Positions 50,576 to 58,461 of a DNA stretch of 64,000 nt are shown one piece after another (positions within the stretch are counted from its first letter, which is position 1; every line of letters begins with the position of its first letter). Where the stretch lies: assembly GCA_963831705.1 (NCBI GenBank), contig CAWHRE010000010.1, positions 310,001 to 374,000 on the forward strand, written 5' to 3'. This stretch comes from DASQPR01 sp963831705. GTDB lineage: Bacteria; Actinomycetota; Actinomycetes; Mycobacteriales; Micromonosporaceae. Both the position numbers and the translations under genes were made by a program. Below the pieces are notes generated by a model, which was not told the origin of the DNA, made no database searches, and worked only from the letters and a program-made list of their open reading frames with translations.

Positions 50576-51474
50576 CCCGGATCATCGTCGTCGGCGACGT
50601 CGTGACGGACGTGGTCACGATCGTCGGTGGCGCGCTCGTGACCGGCTCGGACACGCCTGCGTCGATCACGATGACGGGTGGAGGCGCCGGCGCCAACACC
50701 GCGGCGTGGCTCGCCGCGCTCGGCATCGAGGTGACGCTGTGCGGTGTGATCGGCGATGACGAGGCGGGCGACATCCGCCTGGCCGAACTCGAGGTACGCG
50801 GCGTGACCTGCTCGATTCGCCGCGACCCGGACGCGCCGACCGGCAGCATCGTGGTGCTCGCCGATCATGATGAACGCACGATGCTGACCGACCGCGGTGC
50901 GAATCTGCGGCTGCGGGCGGACGACATCGATGCCGCGTTCGCGAGCGCACCAGACGCCGTACACCTGCATCTTTCGGGTTATCCCCTGCTGGACGAGGCC
51001 TCGCGCCCGGCCGCGCTGCACGCGCTGGCGGCGGCCGCGGACCGAGGCATGACGACCAGCGTCGACGCGGCGTCCGCGGGTCCGCTGCGACAGGTGGGCG
51101 GAGATCAATTCCTGACCTGGGTACGCGCAACCGACATGCTGTTCGTCAACTCAGACGAGGCGCTGGCGCTGGTCGGATCGGCCGATCCGGCCCCGGAGGC
51201 ACTGGTCCGAGCGCTGGCGAAATTCTGCGGCGTCGCCGTTCTGAAGCTCGGCGCGGCGGGTGCGGTCGCGTACGCGATCGGCTCCGGCGGCATCGAATCC
51301 GTTCCGGCGACGGAGATAACGCCGCGGGACGCGACCGGCGCCGGTGACGCTTTCGCCGCCGGCTACCTCGCGGCCGCGGTAGCCGGCGCGAGCACGAAGG
51401 ACGCGCTGGCCGTGGCCGCCGAAATAGGCGCCCAGGCGGTAACGGCTATCGGAGCGCCGCCGCCGGCCGCATAG
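50572..51474 (+). CDS. psuK: PfkB-family kinase, probable pseudouridine kinase
   Basis: A 300-residue ribokinase-like enzyme with the first PfkB signature region GGGAGANTAAWLAALGIEV and the second DATGAGDAFAAGYLAAA, whose GAGD Asp is the catalytic base. Because it overlaps psuG by 4 bases, its substrate is most likely pseudouridine, phosphorylated for the glycosidase; other nucleosides or sugars are possible by sequence alone. Confidence 0.88.
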   Translation: MTRIIVVGDVVTDVVTIVGGALVTGSDTPASITMTGGGAGANTAAWLAALGIEVTLCGVIGDDEAGDIRLAELEVRGVTCSIRRDPDAPTGSIVVLADHDERTMLTDRGANLRLRADDIDAAFASAPDAVHLHLSGYPLLDEASRPAALHALAAAADRGMTTSVDAASAGPLRQVGGDQFLTWVRATDMLFVNSDEALALVGSADPAPEALVRALAKFCGVAVLKLGAAGAVAYAIGSGGIESVPATEITPRDATGAGDAFAAGYLAAAVAGASTKDALAVAAEIGAQAVTAIGAPPPAA

Positions 51475-51504
51475 CGCGCAACGCTCGTCGGCCCGCTTCG
51501 CGCG

Positions 51505-51600
51505 CTTGATGATCGTGGATCTTGGAAGCGTATGTAGATCAAATAGTCATGATCACAACCGTGAATTGACACTCGCGCCAAGATTGGAGATCTTGGCGCG
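51505..51600 (+). repeat. Palindromic repeat family 2, copy B
   Basis: About 96 bp aligning with the reverse complement of 46088-46174: cttgat...gatcttgg, the centre gtcatgatcaca and the arm gcgccaagat. The right end forms a perfect 11-bp hairpin cgcgccaagat-tggag-atcttggcgcg of its own. Located after the psuK stop and just before the 15-bp tandem repeats. Confidence 0.7.
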
Positions 51601-51602
51601 AC

Positions 51603-51669
51603 AATCGGCTGCGCGTGAATCGGCTGCGCGTGAATCGGCTGCGCGAGAATCGGCTGCGCGCGAATCGGC
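51603..51669 (+). repeat. 15-bp tandem repeat (four units plus partial)
   Basis: aatcggctgcgcgtg repeats four times with changes only in the last three bases (gtg, gtg, gag, gcg), followed by a partial aatcggc. The array sits in the 3' gap between the convergent psuK and DUF3099 genes and ends three bases before the DUF3099 stop codon. Confidence 0.92.
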
Positions 51670-51671
51670 GG

Positions 51672-52019
51672 TCAATCCAGGTCTACGTCGATCGTTCTCG
51701 GGCCGGCGTCCGGCTCCGACTGGCTGATCGAGCGCTGTACGGGTGCCTGCGGCGGCCGATGCCGGTACTCGTGCCGGTCCCGCGTCCGGTCGTTTGCCAG
51801 GATCACCGCGAACCACGGCAGCAGAATCGCGGCGGCCACGAGCAGTGGCGCCCACAGCGCCGGATGCGGTACGTGCGACGTCACCATCACGGTGGCCGCC
51901 ACCAGGCAGAGCACGCGGAAGCCCATCATCGTCGCGTACCGCACCTCGCGGTGGCGCAACTCCTCGTTGCGACTCGGCGCCGCACTCGTGATCTGTGGAA
52001 CTCGGGACCTGCGCCGCAC
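51672..52019 (-). CDS. DUF3099 membrane protein
   Basis: A 115-residue protein with two hydrophobic segments (about residues 33-49 and 54-73; MMGFRVLCLVAATVM and ALWAPLLVAAAILLPWFAVIL) between a basic N-terminus and an Arg/Asp-rich tail. Fits the DUF3099 family of actinobacteria. The GTG start at 52019 has GGGAGGAG 8 bases upstream. Function unknown. Confidence 0.88.
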   Translation of the reverse strand: MRRRSRVPQITSAAPSRNEELRHREVRYATMMGFRVLCLVAATVMVTSHVPHPALWAPLLVAAAILLPWFAVILANDRTRDRHEYRHRPPQAPVQRSISQSEPDAGPRTIDVDLD

Positions 52020-52068
52020 GAATGTGCTCCTCCCGCTGAACGCCCCTTCGAGCGTATCGCGGATGGTC

Positions 52069-52644
52069 TCAACCGGCTTTCGCGGCCGCCTTCATCTGCT
52101 TCTTGTACTCGCGGACTTTCGTCAACGACGCCGCATCGACAATGTCGGCGACCGATCGCAGCGAGCCCTCTTCGCCGTACGCGCCGGCCGCCTCCCGCCA
52201 CCCGGTCGGCGCCACGTCGAACTGCTTGGCCAGCAACGCGGTGAAGATCTGCGCCTTCTGCTTGCCGAATCCCGGCAGTTCACCAAGGCGCTTCACCAGA
52301 TCCTTGCCGTCCGTCGCGCCGGTCCAGATCAACGACGCATCCCCGCCGTAGCCGACAACGATCGATTGGCACAACTTCTGCGTACGGTCGGCCATCGAAC
52401 CCGGAAACCGGTGGATTGCCGGGACGGTCGAGAAGAGTTGCCGGAACGCCTCCGGCTCGTAGGACGCGATCACGTCGGCGTCGAGCCTCTCGACACCGAG
52501 GCGGGACGCCAGCACGTACGGGCCGAAGAACGCCTTTTCGAGTGGGATCTGCTGGTCGAGCAGCATGCCGATGATGAGGGCCAGCGGATCGGCGGCGAGC
52601 AGTTCGTCAGCCGCGGGAACCTGAGCCAGATACAACCGGGACAT
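52069..52644 (-). CDS. HhH-GPD family base-excision repair-like protein
   Basis: A 191-residue protein of the uncharacterised HhH-GPD branch seen in actinobacteria: LIIGMLLDQQIPLEKAFFGP, LASRLGVERLDADVIAS and the helix-hairpin-helix LGELPGFGKQKAQIFTALLAKQF, VAPTGWREAAG. It lacks the iron-sulphur Cys cluster of endonuclease III. A DNA glycosylase role is inferred from the fold only. ATG at 52644 begins the conserved SRLYLAQVP; the upstream extension overlaps the divergent gene. Confidence 0.85.
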   Translation of the reverse strand: MSRLYLAQVPAADELLAADPLALIIGMLLDQQIPLEKAFFGPYVLASRLGVERLDADVIASYEPEAFRQLFSTVPAIHRFPGSMADRTQKLCQSIVVGYGGDASLIWTGATDGKDLVKRLGELPGFGKQKAQIFTALLAKQFDVAPTGWREAAGAYGEEGSLRSVADIVDAASLTKVREYKKQMKAAAKAG

Positions 52645-52714
52645 GCCGCAAGCATGGCAGATGAACCGGCGAACCAGCCGGATGCGGCTCAGGCGGACGT
52701 GCTTACATGTCGTC

Positions 52715-53455
52715 ATGAGCGATTCCATGCGTACGCAAACAATTCTGATTCCCGGCGCGAACGGCGACGAGATCGAGGCCTACGTCGCCGTACCCGATGG
52801 GGACGGCCCCCGTGGCGGCGTCGTCGTCATCCACCACATGCCCGGCTGGGACCGCGCATCGAAAGAGATCACCCGTCGGTTCGCCGAACTCGGGTACGAC
52901 GCGATCTGCCCCAATCTCTACTGGCGCGAAGCGCCCGGTGCCGACCCGAGCGACGCGGCCGCGAAGGCGCGCGAAAACGGCGGCGTACCGGATGAGCGCC
53001 TGGTCGGTGACGTCGGCGGCGCCGCCGCGTACCTACGGGGCCTGCCCACCGCGAACGGCAAGGTCGGCACGATCGGCTACTGCTCCGGTGGCCGCCAGTC
53101 GGTCCTGGCCGGTTGCAACCTCGACGTGAACGCGGTCGTGGACTGCTACGGCGCGTTCGTCACCGGTACGCCGCCGGAAGGTTTCCCGATGCGCACCAAT
53201 CTCGTCGACCAGCTGCCGAACCTGCGCGCACCGCTGCTCGGCCTCTTCGGCGTGGAAGACAGCTACCCGAGCCCCGAGCAGGTCGCGGAGTTGCAGTCGA
53301 TCCTCGAAGCAAACGGCAAGACCTTCGAAATCAAGTCCTACGATGGCGCGGGCCACGCGTTCTTCGCCGTCGACCGCCCGGCGTACCGGGTCGAGGCCGC
53401 GAACGACGGCTGGGAGCGCATTACCGCGTTCTACGGCAAGTACCTGGAGGCCTGA
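52715..53455 (+). CDS. Dienelactone hydrolase family protein
   Basis: A 246-residue alpha/beta-hydrolase. The nucleophile is the Cys of GTIGYCSGGRQS, which marks dienelactone hydrolases (Cys instead of Ser); the acid is the Asp of FGVEDSYPS and the base the His of YDGAGHAFFAVDR. Substrate unknown. The start is ATG 52715 or ATG 52727 (MRTQTILIPG); the first is chosen provisionally. Three bases separate its stop from the next small gene, so they form an operon. Confidence 0.9.
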   Translation: MSDSMRTQTILIPGANGDEIEAYVAVPDGDGPRGGVVVIHHMPGWDRASKEITRRFAELGYDAICPNLYWREAPGADPSDAAAKARENGGVPDERLVGDVGGAAAYLRGLPTANGKVGTIGYCSGGRQSVLAGCNLDVNAVVDCYGAFVTGTPPEGFPMRTNLVDQLPNLRAPLLGLFGVEDSYPSPEQVAELQSILEANGKTFEIKSYDGAGHAFFAVDRPAYRVEAANDGWERITAFYGKYLEA

Positions 53456-53458
53456 GCC

Positions 53459-53725
53459 ATGTGCACCTACGCAACCGTCCACCTGGACGTCGACGGCAGC
53501 GCCAAAGGCCCGAACGGCCAGTGGTTCCACGTCACCAACGGAACCGTCTACTTCGACCACCCGGTGCACGCGATGGCCGGCCACACGCTGAACATCGATC
53601 TCACCGACCCGTCGAAGGGCCCGTCGGCGCGTGTCGCGGTCGAACTCACGGCCGAGGCCGCGCAACGGCTGGTCGAGGCGATCCAGGCCGCGCTCGCGTC
53701 CGCGCCGGCCGAACTCAAGGTCTAA
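53459..53725 (+). CDS. DUF6295 small protein
   Basis: An 88-residue protein, CTYATVHLDVDGSAKGPNGQ, WFHVTNGTVYFDHPVHAMAG, HTLNIDLTDPSKGPSARVAVEL, then a helical end (RLVEAIQAALASA). It matches the DUF6295 pattern and is coupled to the dienelactone hydrolase gene, suggesting a shared function. No catalytic residues can be named. Confidence 0.8.
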   Translation: MCTYATVHLDVDGSAKGPNGQWFHVTNGTVYFDHPVHAMAGHTLNIDLTDPSKGPSARVAVELTAEAAQRLVEAIQAALASAPAELKV

Positions 53726-53796
53726 TTCCAAAATCCGGGGGTACGCCCAACCAGGCGCACCCCCGGACCGGCTGAGCTATCGGGAAGGATGGGGGC

Positions 53797-55248
53797 GTGA
53801 ATGGTCTGCTACCCGATGACGACATCGACCTCCTGCGGGACGCGCTGGTTCGCGCCGACTACACGTCCGAGGGGATCGCGGCGCGGCTCGGCGAGGACGC
53901 GACCGACGCCCTTGCGCGCAACGATTACCGGGCCGCACTACGGCTGACGGAGAGTCGGGACGAACTCGCCACGCTGATCCGCCTGTACATCTGCGGCCAG
54001 ACCGAGCCGGCCACCGCGGTCCGCAACGCGTTCGGCGGCCTACGCAACTATGGCGAGCTGCTGGTCGAGACGGACGGTGGCTATCGAGCGGGCGTCGATC
54101 TGGAGCCGTACAACGACGGCACCTGGATTCTCGCCGATCTGCCTCGACCGGACCGGACCCTGCGCCCGGACCACGTCCTCGGGGTCGGCGGCGCCTCGAC
54201 GAGTCTTGCGAACGCGACGATTCGCGAGCCGGTCGACCGGGCGCTCGACGTCGGGACCGGGTGCGGCGTACAGGCGCTCAACCTGTCTCGGCACGCCCGC
54301 CACGTGACGGCGACCGACCTCTCCGAACGCGCCCTCCGATTCGCGGCCACCGCGGCGAAGCTCGCGAACCTGCATTGGGATCTCCGCCGGGGCGACATGA
54401 TCGAGCCAGTGCGCGGCGAGCGCTTCGACCTGGTCGTCAGCAACCCGCCGTTCGTCGTCGGTCCAGGGACGACCGACTTCACCTACCGCGACTCGGGTCG
54501 CCCCGGTGATGCGATCTCGGCGGAACTCGCGCGTGCCTCTGCTGGCCTGCTCAACCCGGGCGGCACGCTGCAGTTCCTGGCGAATTGGCTACACGTACGC
54601 GGCGAGGACTGGGCCGATCGCGTTGCGGGGTGGTTCGCGGGCACCGGCATGGACGTGTGGGTGATCCAACGTGAGATCTCCGACCCGATGGCCTACGTCG
54701 ACCTCTGGCTCAACGACGCCGGGCAGAGCGGCGACCCGCAGCGTGCAGCGGCTTGGCTCGACTGGTTCGACGCGCACAAGGTCGAGTCGATCGGATTCGG
54801 CTTGGTCACCGCAAAGAACAATCAACACCAAGATCCAGTTGTACGCGTAGAGACGCTCCGCCAACCACTCGCTCAGCCGTTCGGGCCGGAGATCGTCCGG
54901 TGGTTCGAGCGACAGGATTGGCTGCGTGGCCAGAGCATCGACGACCTGCTGGACAACCGGTATCGGACGCCGCCCGGGCTGCGGCTGCACCAGGAAGCCG
55001 ATCAGACCGAAGACGGCTGGGATGTGACGCAGCAGATACTCGTACAAACATCCGGTCTTGGTTGGTCTGAAGAGATCGACCCCGTGCTGCTCGCGATTGT
55101 CGGTGGCAGTGACGGAACGGCAACGTTGCGGGATCAGTTGGCGTTGTTGGCCGTCGCGTACGACGAGCCGCCGTCCACTCTGCACATGATGGCCGCAGTG
55201 GTCGTGCCGCACTTCGTCGAACGCGGTTTTCTGGAGGTCGCACCGTGA
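53797..55248 (+). CDS. SAM-dependent methyltransferase (RlmG/PrmC-like) with N-terminal extension
   Basis: A 483-residue protein. The first 130 residues form an extra domain (YTSEGIAARLGEDATDALAR, RLYICGQTEPATAVRNAF) seen in actinobacterial relatives. The SAM site follows (ALDVGTGCGVQALNLSRHA, VTATDLSERAL) and the NPPF catalytic motif of N-methyltransferases (LVVSNPPFVVGPG) at about residue 215. The C-terminal 190 residues are family-specific. A ribosomal RNA or protein N-methyltransferase is likely but the target is unknown. Overlaps dtd by 4 bases. Confidence 0.87.
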   Translation: MNGLLPDDDIDLLRDALVRADYTSEGIAARLGEDATDALARNDYRAALRLTESRDELATLIRLYICGQTEPATAVRNAFGGLRNYGELLVETDGGYRAGVDLEPYNDGTWILADLPRPDRTLRPDHVLGVGGASTSLANATIREPVDRALDVGTGCGVQALNLSRHARHVTATDLSERALRFAATAAKLANLHWDLRRGDMIEPVRGERFDLVVSNPPFVVGPGTTDFTYRDSGRPGDAISAELARASAGLLNPGGTLQFLANWLHVRGEDWADRVAGWFAGTGMDVWVIQREISDPMAYVDLWLNDAGQSGDPQRAAAWLDWFDAHKVESIGFGLVTAKNNQHQDPVVRVETLRQPLAQPFGPEIVRWFERQDWLRGQSIDDLLDNRYRTPPGLRLHQEADQTEDGWDVTQQILVQTSGLGWSEEIDPVLLAIVGGSDGTATLRDQLALLAVAYDEPPSTLHMMAAVVVPHFVERGFLEVAP

Positions 55249-55667
55249 GAGCGGTCGTGCAGACGGTGAGCCGCGCAAGCGTGACGGTCGACAATGAACT
55301 GGTCGGCGAGATCAAGGACGGCCTTCTGGTGCTCGTCGGGATCACCCATTCGGACACACCACAGTTGGCCGAAACGCTCGCTCGCAAAGTGCATGAGTTG
55401 AGAATTCTCGATGACGAGCGTTCGGCGGCTGACACAAATGCGCCGATTCTGGTCGTCAGTCAATTCACGCTGTATGCCGATGTTCGCAAAGGCCGACGTC
55501 CGTCGTGGAGCGCTGCAGCCCCGGCCGAGGTAGCGGAAACGCTGGTCACAGCCATCGTGGAGGCACTACGAGCGCGTGGTGCGACCGTGGAAACGGGCCG
55601 ATTCCGCACTCACATGCTCGTCGAAAGCGTGAATGTCGGACCGCGAACATTGATTGTCGACGTGTAA
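55245..55667 (+). CDS. dtd: D-aminoacyl-tRNA deacylase
   Basis: A 140-residue proofreading enzyme that hydrolyses D-aminoacyl-tRNA (and Gly-tRNAAla). Family blocks: MRAVVQTVSRASVTVDNE, the catalytic ILVVSQFTLYADVRKGRRPSW (SQFTL) and ETGRFRTHMLVESVNVGPRTL; the GP-containing element VNVGP corresponds to the cross-subunit Gly-Pro motif region. The GTG start overlaps the methyltransferase stop (GTGA). Confidence 0.95.
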   Translation: MRAVVQTVSRASVTVDNELVGEIKDGLLVLVGITHSDTPQLAETLARKVHELRILDDERSAADTNAPILVVSQFTLYADVRKGRRPSWSAAAPAEVAETLVTAIVEALRARGATVETGRFRTHMLVESVNVGPRTLIVDV

Positions 55668-55767
55668 AAAATCCTCACACCCACTTCACACGCCAACGCC
55701 CACTCTGGTCATCACAGGCAGTCGCATGGAGCGACAGACCAGACCACTCGCGGGGAGGCGATTGATC

Positions 55768-56730
55768 GTGGTTACTTCACTTTCAGTTGTAGCGGACGAC
55801 AGCAACGAGACGGATCTCGACGCCGAGCCGGTCGTGACGACCGACATCGTGCGCTCCTACCTGAACGGCATCGGCCGGACGAAGCTGCTCACCGCCGAGC
55901 AGGAAGTGATGCTCGCCAAGCGGATCGAAGCCGGGCTGTACGCGGAGGAGCTTCTCCTCGCGAACCCGGAGCACCCCGACGCTCGCGACCTGGCGATCAT
56001 CGCCACCGAGGGACACGCGGCCAAGAATCACCTGCTGGAGGCGAACCTCCGCCTCGTCGTCTCCCTCGCCAAGCGCTACACCGGACGCGGCATGGCCTTC
56101 CTCGACCTCATCCAAGAAGGCAACCTCGGACTCATCCGCGCCGTCGAAAAATTCGACTACACCAAAGGCTACAAATTCTCCACCTACGCCACCTGGTGGA
56201 TCCGCCAAGCCATCACCCGCGCCATGGCCGACCAAGCCCGCACCATCCGCATCCCCGTCCACATGGTCGAAGTCATCAACAAGATGGTTCGGATCCGGCG
56301 GGACCTGTCCACCACGCTCGGCCGCGAGCCGTCGACGGTCGAGATCGCGGCCGCGATGGACGTCGAGGTACTGACCGTGATCGAGCTGATCGGGTACGAC
56401 CGCGAGCCGGTCAGCCTCGACCAGACCGTCGGTCCAGACGGCGAGAGCGTCCTCGGCGATTTCGTCGCGGCGAACTCGGCAATCGCGGAAGACGTGGTCG
56501 ACGGCGCACTTCGGGACGAGGTCGAGATCGTGCTGGCCACGCTGTCCCGTCGCGAGCAGGAGGTCATCCGGCTGCGGTTCGGCCTGGACGACGGACGCGC
56601 CCGGACGCTGGAAGAGGTCGGCGCGGAGTTCGGCCTGTCGCGCGAGCGGATCCGGCAGATCGAGAAGTACACGCTGATCAAGCTGCGTACCCCGGATCGG
56701 GCCGGGCGTCTTGAGGTCTTCGCCAGCTGA
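55768..56730 (+). CDS. sigB: SigB-like group 2 sigma factor
   Basis: A 320-residue sigma-70 family protein lacking the long N-terminal repeat region of sigA. Region 1.2 starts at DIVRSYLNGIGRTKLLTAEQE. Regions 2.1-2.4 are identical in sequence to sigA, and region 4.2 is LSRERIRQIEKYTLIKLRTP. Next to ideR through a short block of other genes, as mycobacterial sigB is. I chose the GTG at 55768 because GGGGAGG lies 9 bases upstream; in-frame ATG 55726 and GTG 55654 are less supported. Confidence 0.92.
   Translation: MVTSLSVVADDSNETDLDAEPVVTTDIVRSYLNGIGRTKLLTAEQEVMLAKRIEAGLYAEELLLANPEHPDARDLAIIATEGHAAKNHLLEANLRLVVSLAKRYTGRGMAFLDLIQEGNLGLIRAVEKFDYTKGYKFSTYATWWIRQAITRAMADQARTIRIPVHMVEVINKMVRIRRDLSTTLGREPSTVEIAAAMDVEVLTVIELIGYDREPVSLDQTVGPDGESVLGDFVAANSAIAEDVVDGALRDEVEIVLATLSRREQEVIRLRFGLDDGRARTLEEVGAEFGLSRERIRQIEKYTLIKLRTPDRAGRLEVFAS
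56020..56283 (+). repeat. 264-bp block identical to 45291-45554 (sigma region 2)
   Basis: The second copy of the identical sigma-factor segment. Sequence on both sides differs at once (e.g. the bases after aacaag are ctcggc in sigA and atggtt here). It covers the end of region 1.2 through the start of region 3. Confidence 0.95.
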
Positions 56731-56742
56731 GGTTGCTCGTCC

Positions 56743-56794
56743 GCTTCCCGATCGGCTGATCACGACACCTCGGTGTCGATGCCGATCGGGAAGC
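56743..56794. terminator. Long palindrome between sigB-like gene and convergent GNAT gene
   Basis: A perfect 14-bp outer stem gcttcccgatcggc/gccgatcgggaagc (56743-56756 with 56781-56794) encloses cgacac/gtgtcg with a 4-base loop. It includes the stop codon and the last eleven or so codons of the GNAT gene, so coding sequence doubles as terminator stem. It starts 12 bp past the sigB stop. Confidence 0.75.
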
Positions 56795-57284
56795 TCACGT
56801 GAATGACGCCGTCGCTGTACTGATGGTCGATGCTGAAGCCGGCCCGTGCGAACACCCGCATCATCGGCGTATTCGCCGGTAGAACCTCCGCGATGAACTG
56901 ATCGATACCGACCTCACGTGCCTTGTCCACGAGGCGGGACAGCAGAAGCGGCCCGATCCCACGTCGCTGGTACTCGTCGATGACCACGAAGGCGACCTCC
57001 GCACTGTCCGGCGCAGCGGGTAGGCGCTCGTACCGGCCGACGCCGATCAGGTCACCGTCGGCGACCGCGACGAGCGCCTCCCGGTCCCGATGGTCGACGT
57101 TGACGAATCTGTGCAGATCGCGGCTTGGCATGCGGGGATAGGCGCCGAAGAACCGGAAGTAGCGCGAGCGCTCCGAGAGGCGACTGTGCAGCCGGAGAAT
57201 CCCGTCGGCGTCCGACGGCTCAATCGGGCGTACCCGAATCCATCCGCCATCGTCGAGCCGTACCGCTTCTCCGACGTCGTCCAT
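56760..57284 (-). CDS. GNAT-family N-acetyltransferase (AcuA/Pat-like context)
   Basis: A 174-residue acetyltransferase: WIRVRPIEPSDADGILRLHS, ERSRYFRFFGAYPRM, the acetyl-CoA-binding block VIDEYQRRGIGPLLLSRLV (QRRGIG) and VLPANTPMMRVFARAGF. The RFFGA region resembles the GNAT domain of actinobacterial protein acetyltransferases. It starts 4 bp after the AcuC-like deacetylase stop, the same pairing as acuA-acuC, so it may acetylate a lysine that AcuC deacetylates (acyl-CoA synthetase is the classical target). The start is ATG 57284; a longer frame runs into acuC. Confidence 0.87.
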   Translation of the reverse strand: MDDVGEAVRLDDGGWIRVRPIEPSDADGILRLHSRLSERSRYFRFFGAYPRMPSRDLHRFVNVDHRDREALVAVADGDLIGVGRYERLPAAPDSAEVAFVVIDEYQRRGIGPLLLSRLVDKAREVGIDQFIAEVLPANTPMMRVFARAGFSIDHQYSDGVIHVSFPIGIDTEVS

Positions 57285-57288
57285 GTGA

Positions 57289-58461
57289 TCAGTCGCGGGG
57301 ATCGTAGGGGTCGAGGCCGAACAGCGGGAAGACGGCGTTTCTGGTGGCGGTGATCGCGCGGTCGACCGCATCGGCACCGGTCGTACCGGCCGGTTGCCAA
57401 GCGATGTAGTCGGCCGTACTGCCGTCGGTCATCGTCTCGGGGACCTCGCGCCCCGGGCGTCGCTCCGTCGCCAGCGCCCGCCACGAAGCCGGCGTCTCCG
57501 TCTCCGGGTCGAGCGGCTCGCCCGTCGCGATCGCCAGCAGATGGGTCCAGCTGCGTGGCACGACCTCGACCAGCGCGTACCCGCCGCCGCCGGTCGCGAT
57601 CCACTTCCCGCCACAGAGTTCGTCGGCGAGCGCCCGCATCGCGAGGTAGCTCGCACGCTGGCCGTCAACGGTCAGGCGCAGGTCCGCCAGCGGATCCAGC
57701 CGATGGGCATCAGCGCCGCATTGGCTCACGATGATCTCCGGCCGGAACGCCCGTACGACGCTCGGGACCACGGCATGGAACGCTCGCAACCAACCGGCAT
57801 CGGCCACGCCGGGCGGCAGCGCGACGTTGACCGCGCTCCCCTCGGCGCCGTGGCCGCCGATTTCGGTCGCGAATCCGGTACCCGGGAACAGCGTCAACGG
57901 ACTCTCGTGCAGGCTCACCGTCAGCACGCGTGGATCGTCGTAGAACGCGGCCTGTACGCCGTCGCCGTGGTGGACGTCAACGTCGATGTACGCGATGCGC
58001 TCCGCACCGAGATCGAGCAGGCGCGCGATGGCGATCGCCGGATCGTTGTAGACGCAGAATCCGGAGGCGCTCGACGGCATCGCGTGATGGAGTCCGCCGG
58101 CAATGTTCACCGCCCGCGTGGCGCGGCCGGACCAGACCGCCTCCGCCGCCGCCAGTGTCGCGCCGGCCACCAACGCGCTGGCATCGTGCATGTTCGGGAA
58201 CACCGGATCGTCCGCCGTACCGAGGCCGTAGCGCGGATCCGACACGTTCCGCCGTACGGCGGCCAGATAGTCGGGCGTATGTACGCGCAGCAGCGCCTCG
58301 TCGTCCGCGGGTTCCGGCTTCACCACTCGCACGTCGGGACGGTCCAGGATCCCGTACGCGCGGGCGAGTGCGATGGTCAACTCGACGCGTACCGGATCGA
58401 GGGGGTGATTGCCGAGGTCGTACCCCAGCAGTGCGTCGTCCCAAGTCACGACGGTGGTCAT
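57289..58461 (-). CDS. acuC: AcuC-type histone deacetylase family lysine deacetylase
   Basis: A 390-residue zinc-dependent deacetylase of the arginase/HDAC fold: GLHHAMPSSASGFCVYNDPAIAI (His-His pair), AYIDVDVHHGDGVQAAFYDD (zinc ligands Asp and His) and SQCGADAHRLDPLADLRLT (third zinc ligand Asp), GGGGYALVEVVPRSW (Tyr). Removes acetyl groups from proteins, classically acetyl-CoA synthetase. Overlaps sseA by 4 bases and is followed by the GNAT gene. Confidence 0.93.
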   Translation of the reverse strand: MTTVVTWDDALLGYDLGNHPLDPVRVELTIALARAYGILDRPDVRVVKPEPADDEALLRVHTPDYLAAVRRNVSDPRYGLGTADDPVFPNMHDASALVAGATLAAAEAVWSGRATRAVNIAGGLHHAMPSSASGFCVYNDPAIAIARLLDLGAERIAYIDVDVHHGDGVQAAFYDDPRVLTVSLHESPLTLFPGTGFATEIGGHGAEGSAVNVALPPGVADAGWLRAFHAVVPSVVRAFRPEIIVSQCGADAHRLDPLADLRLTVDGQRASYLAMRALADELCGGKWIATGGGGYALVEVVPRSWTHLLAIATGEPLDPETETPASWRALATERRPGREVPETMTDGSTADYIAWQPAGTTGADAVDRAITATRNAVFPLFGLDPYDPRD

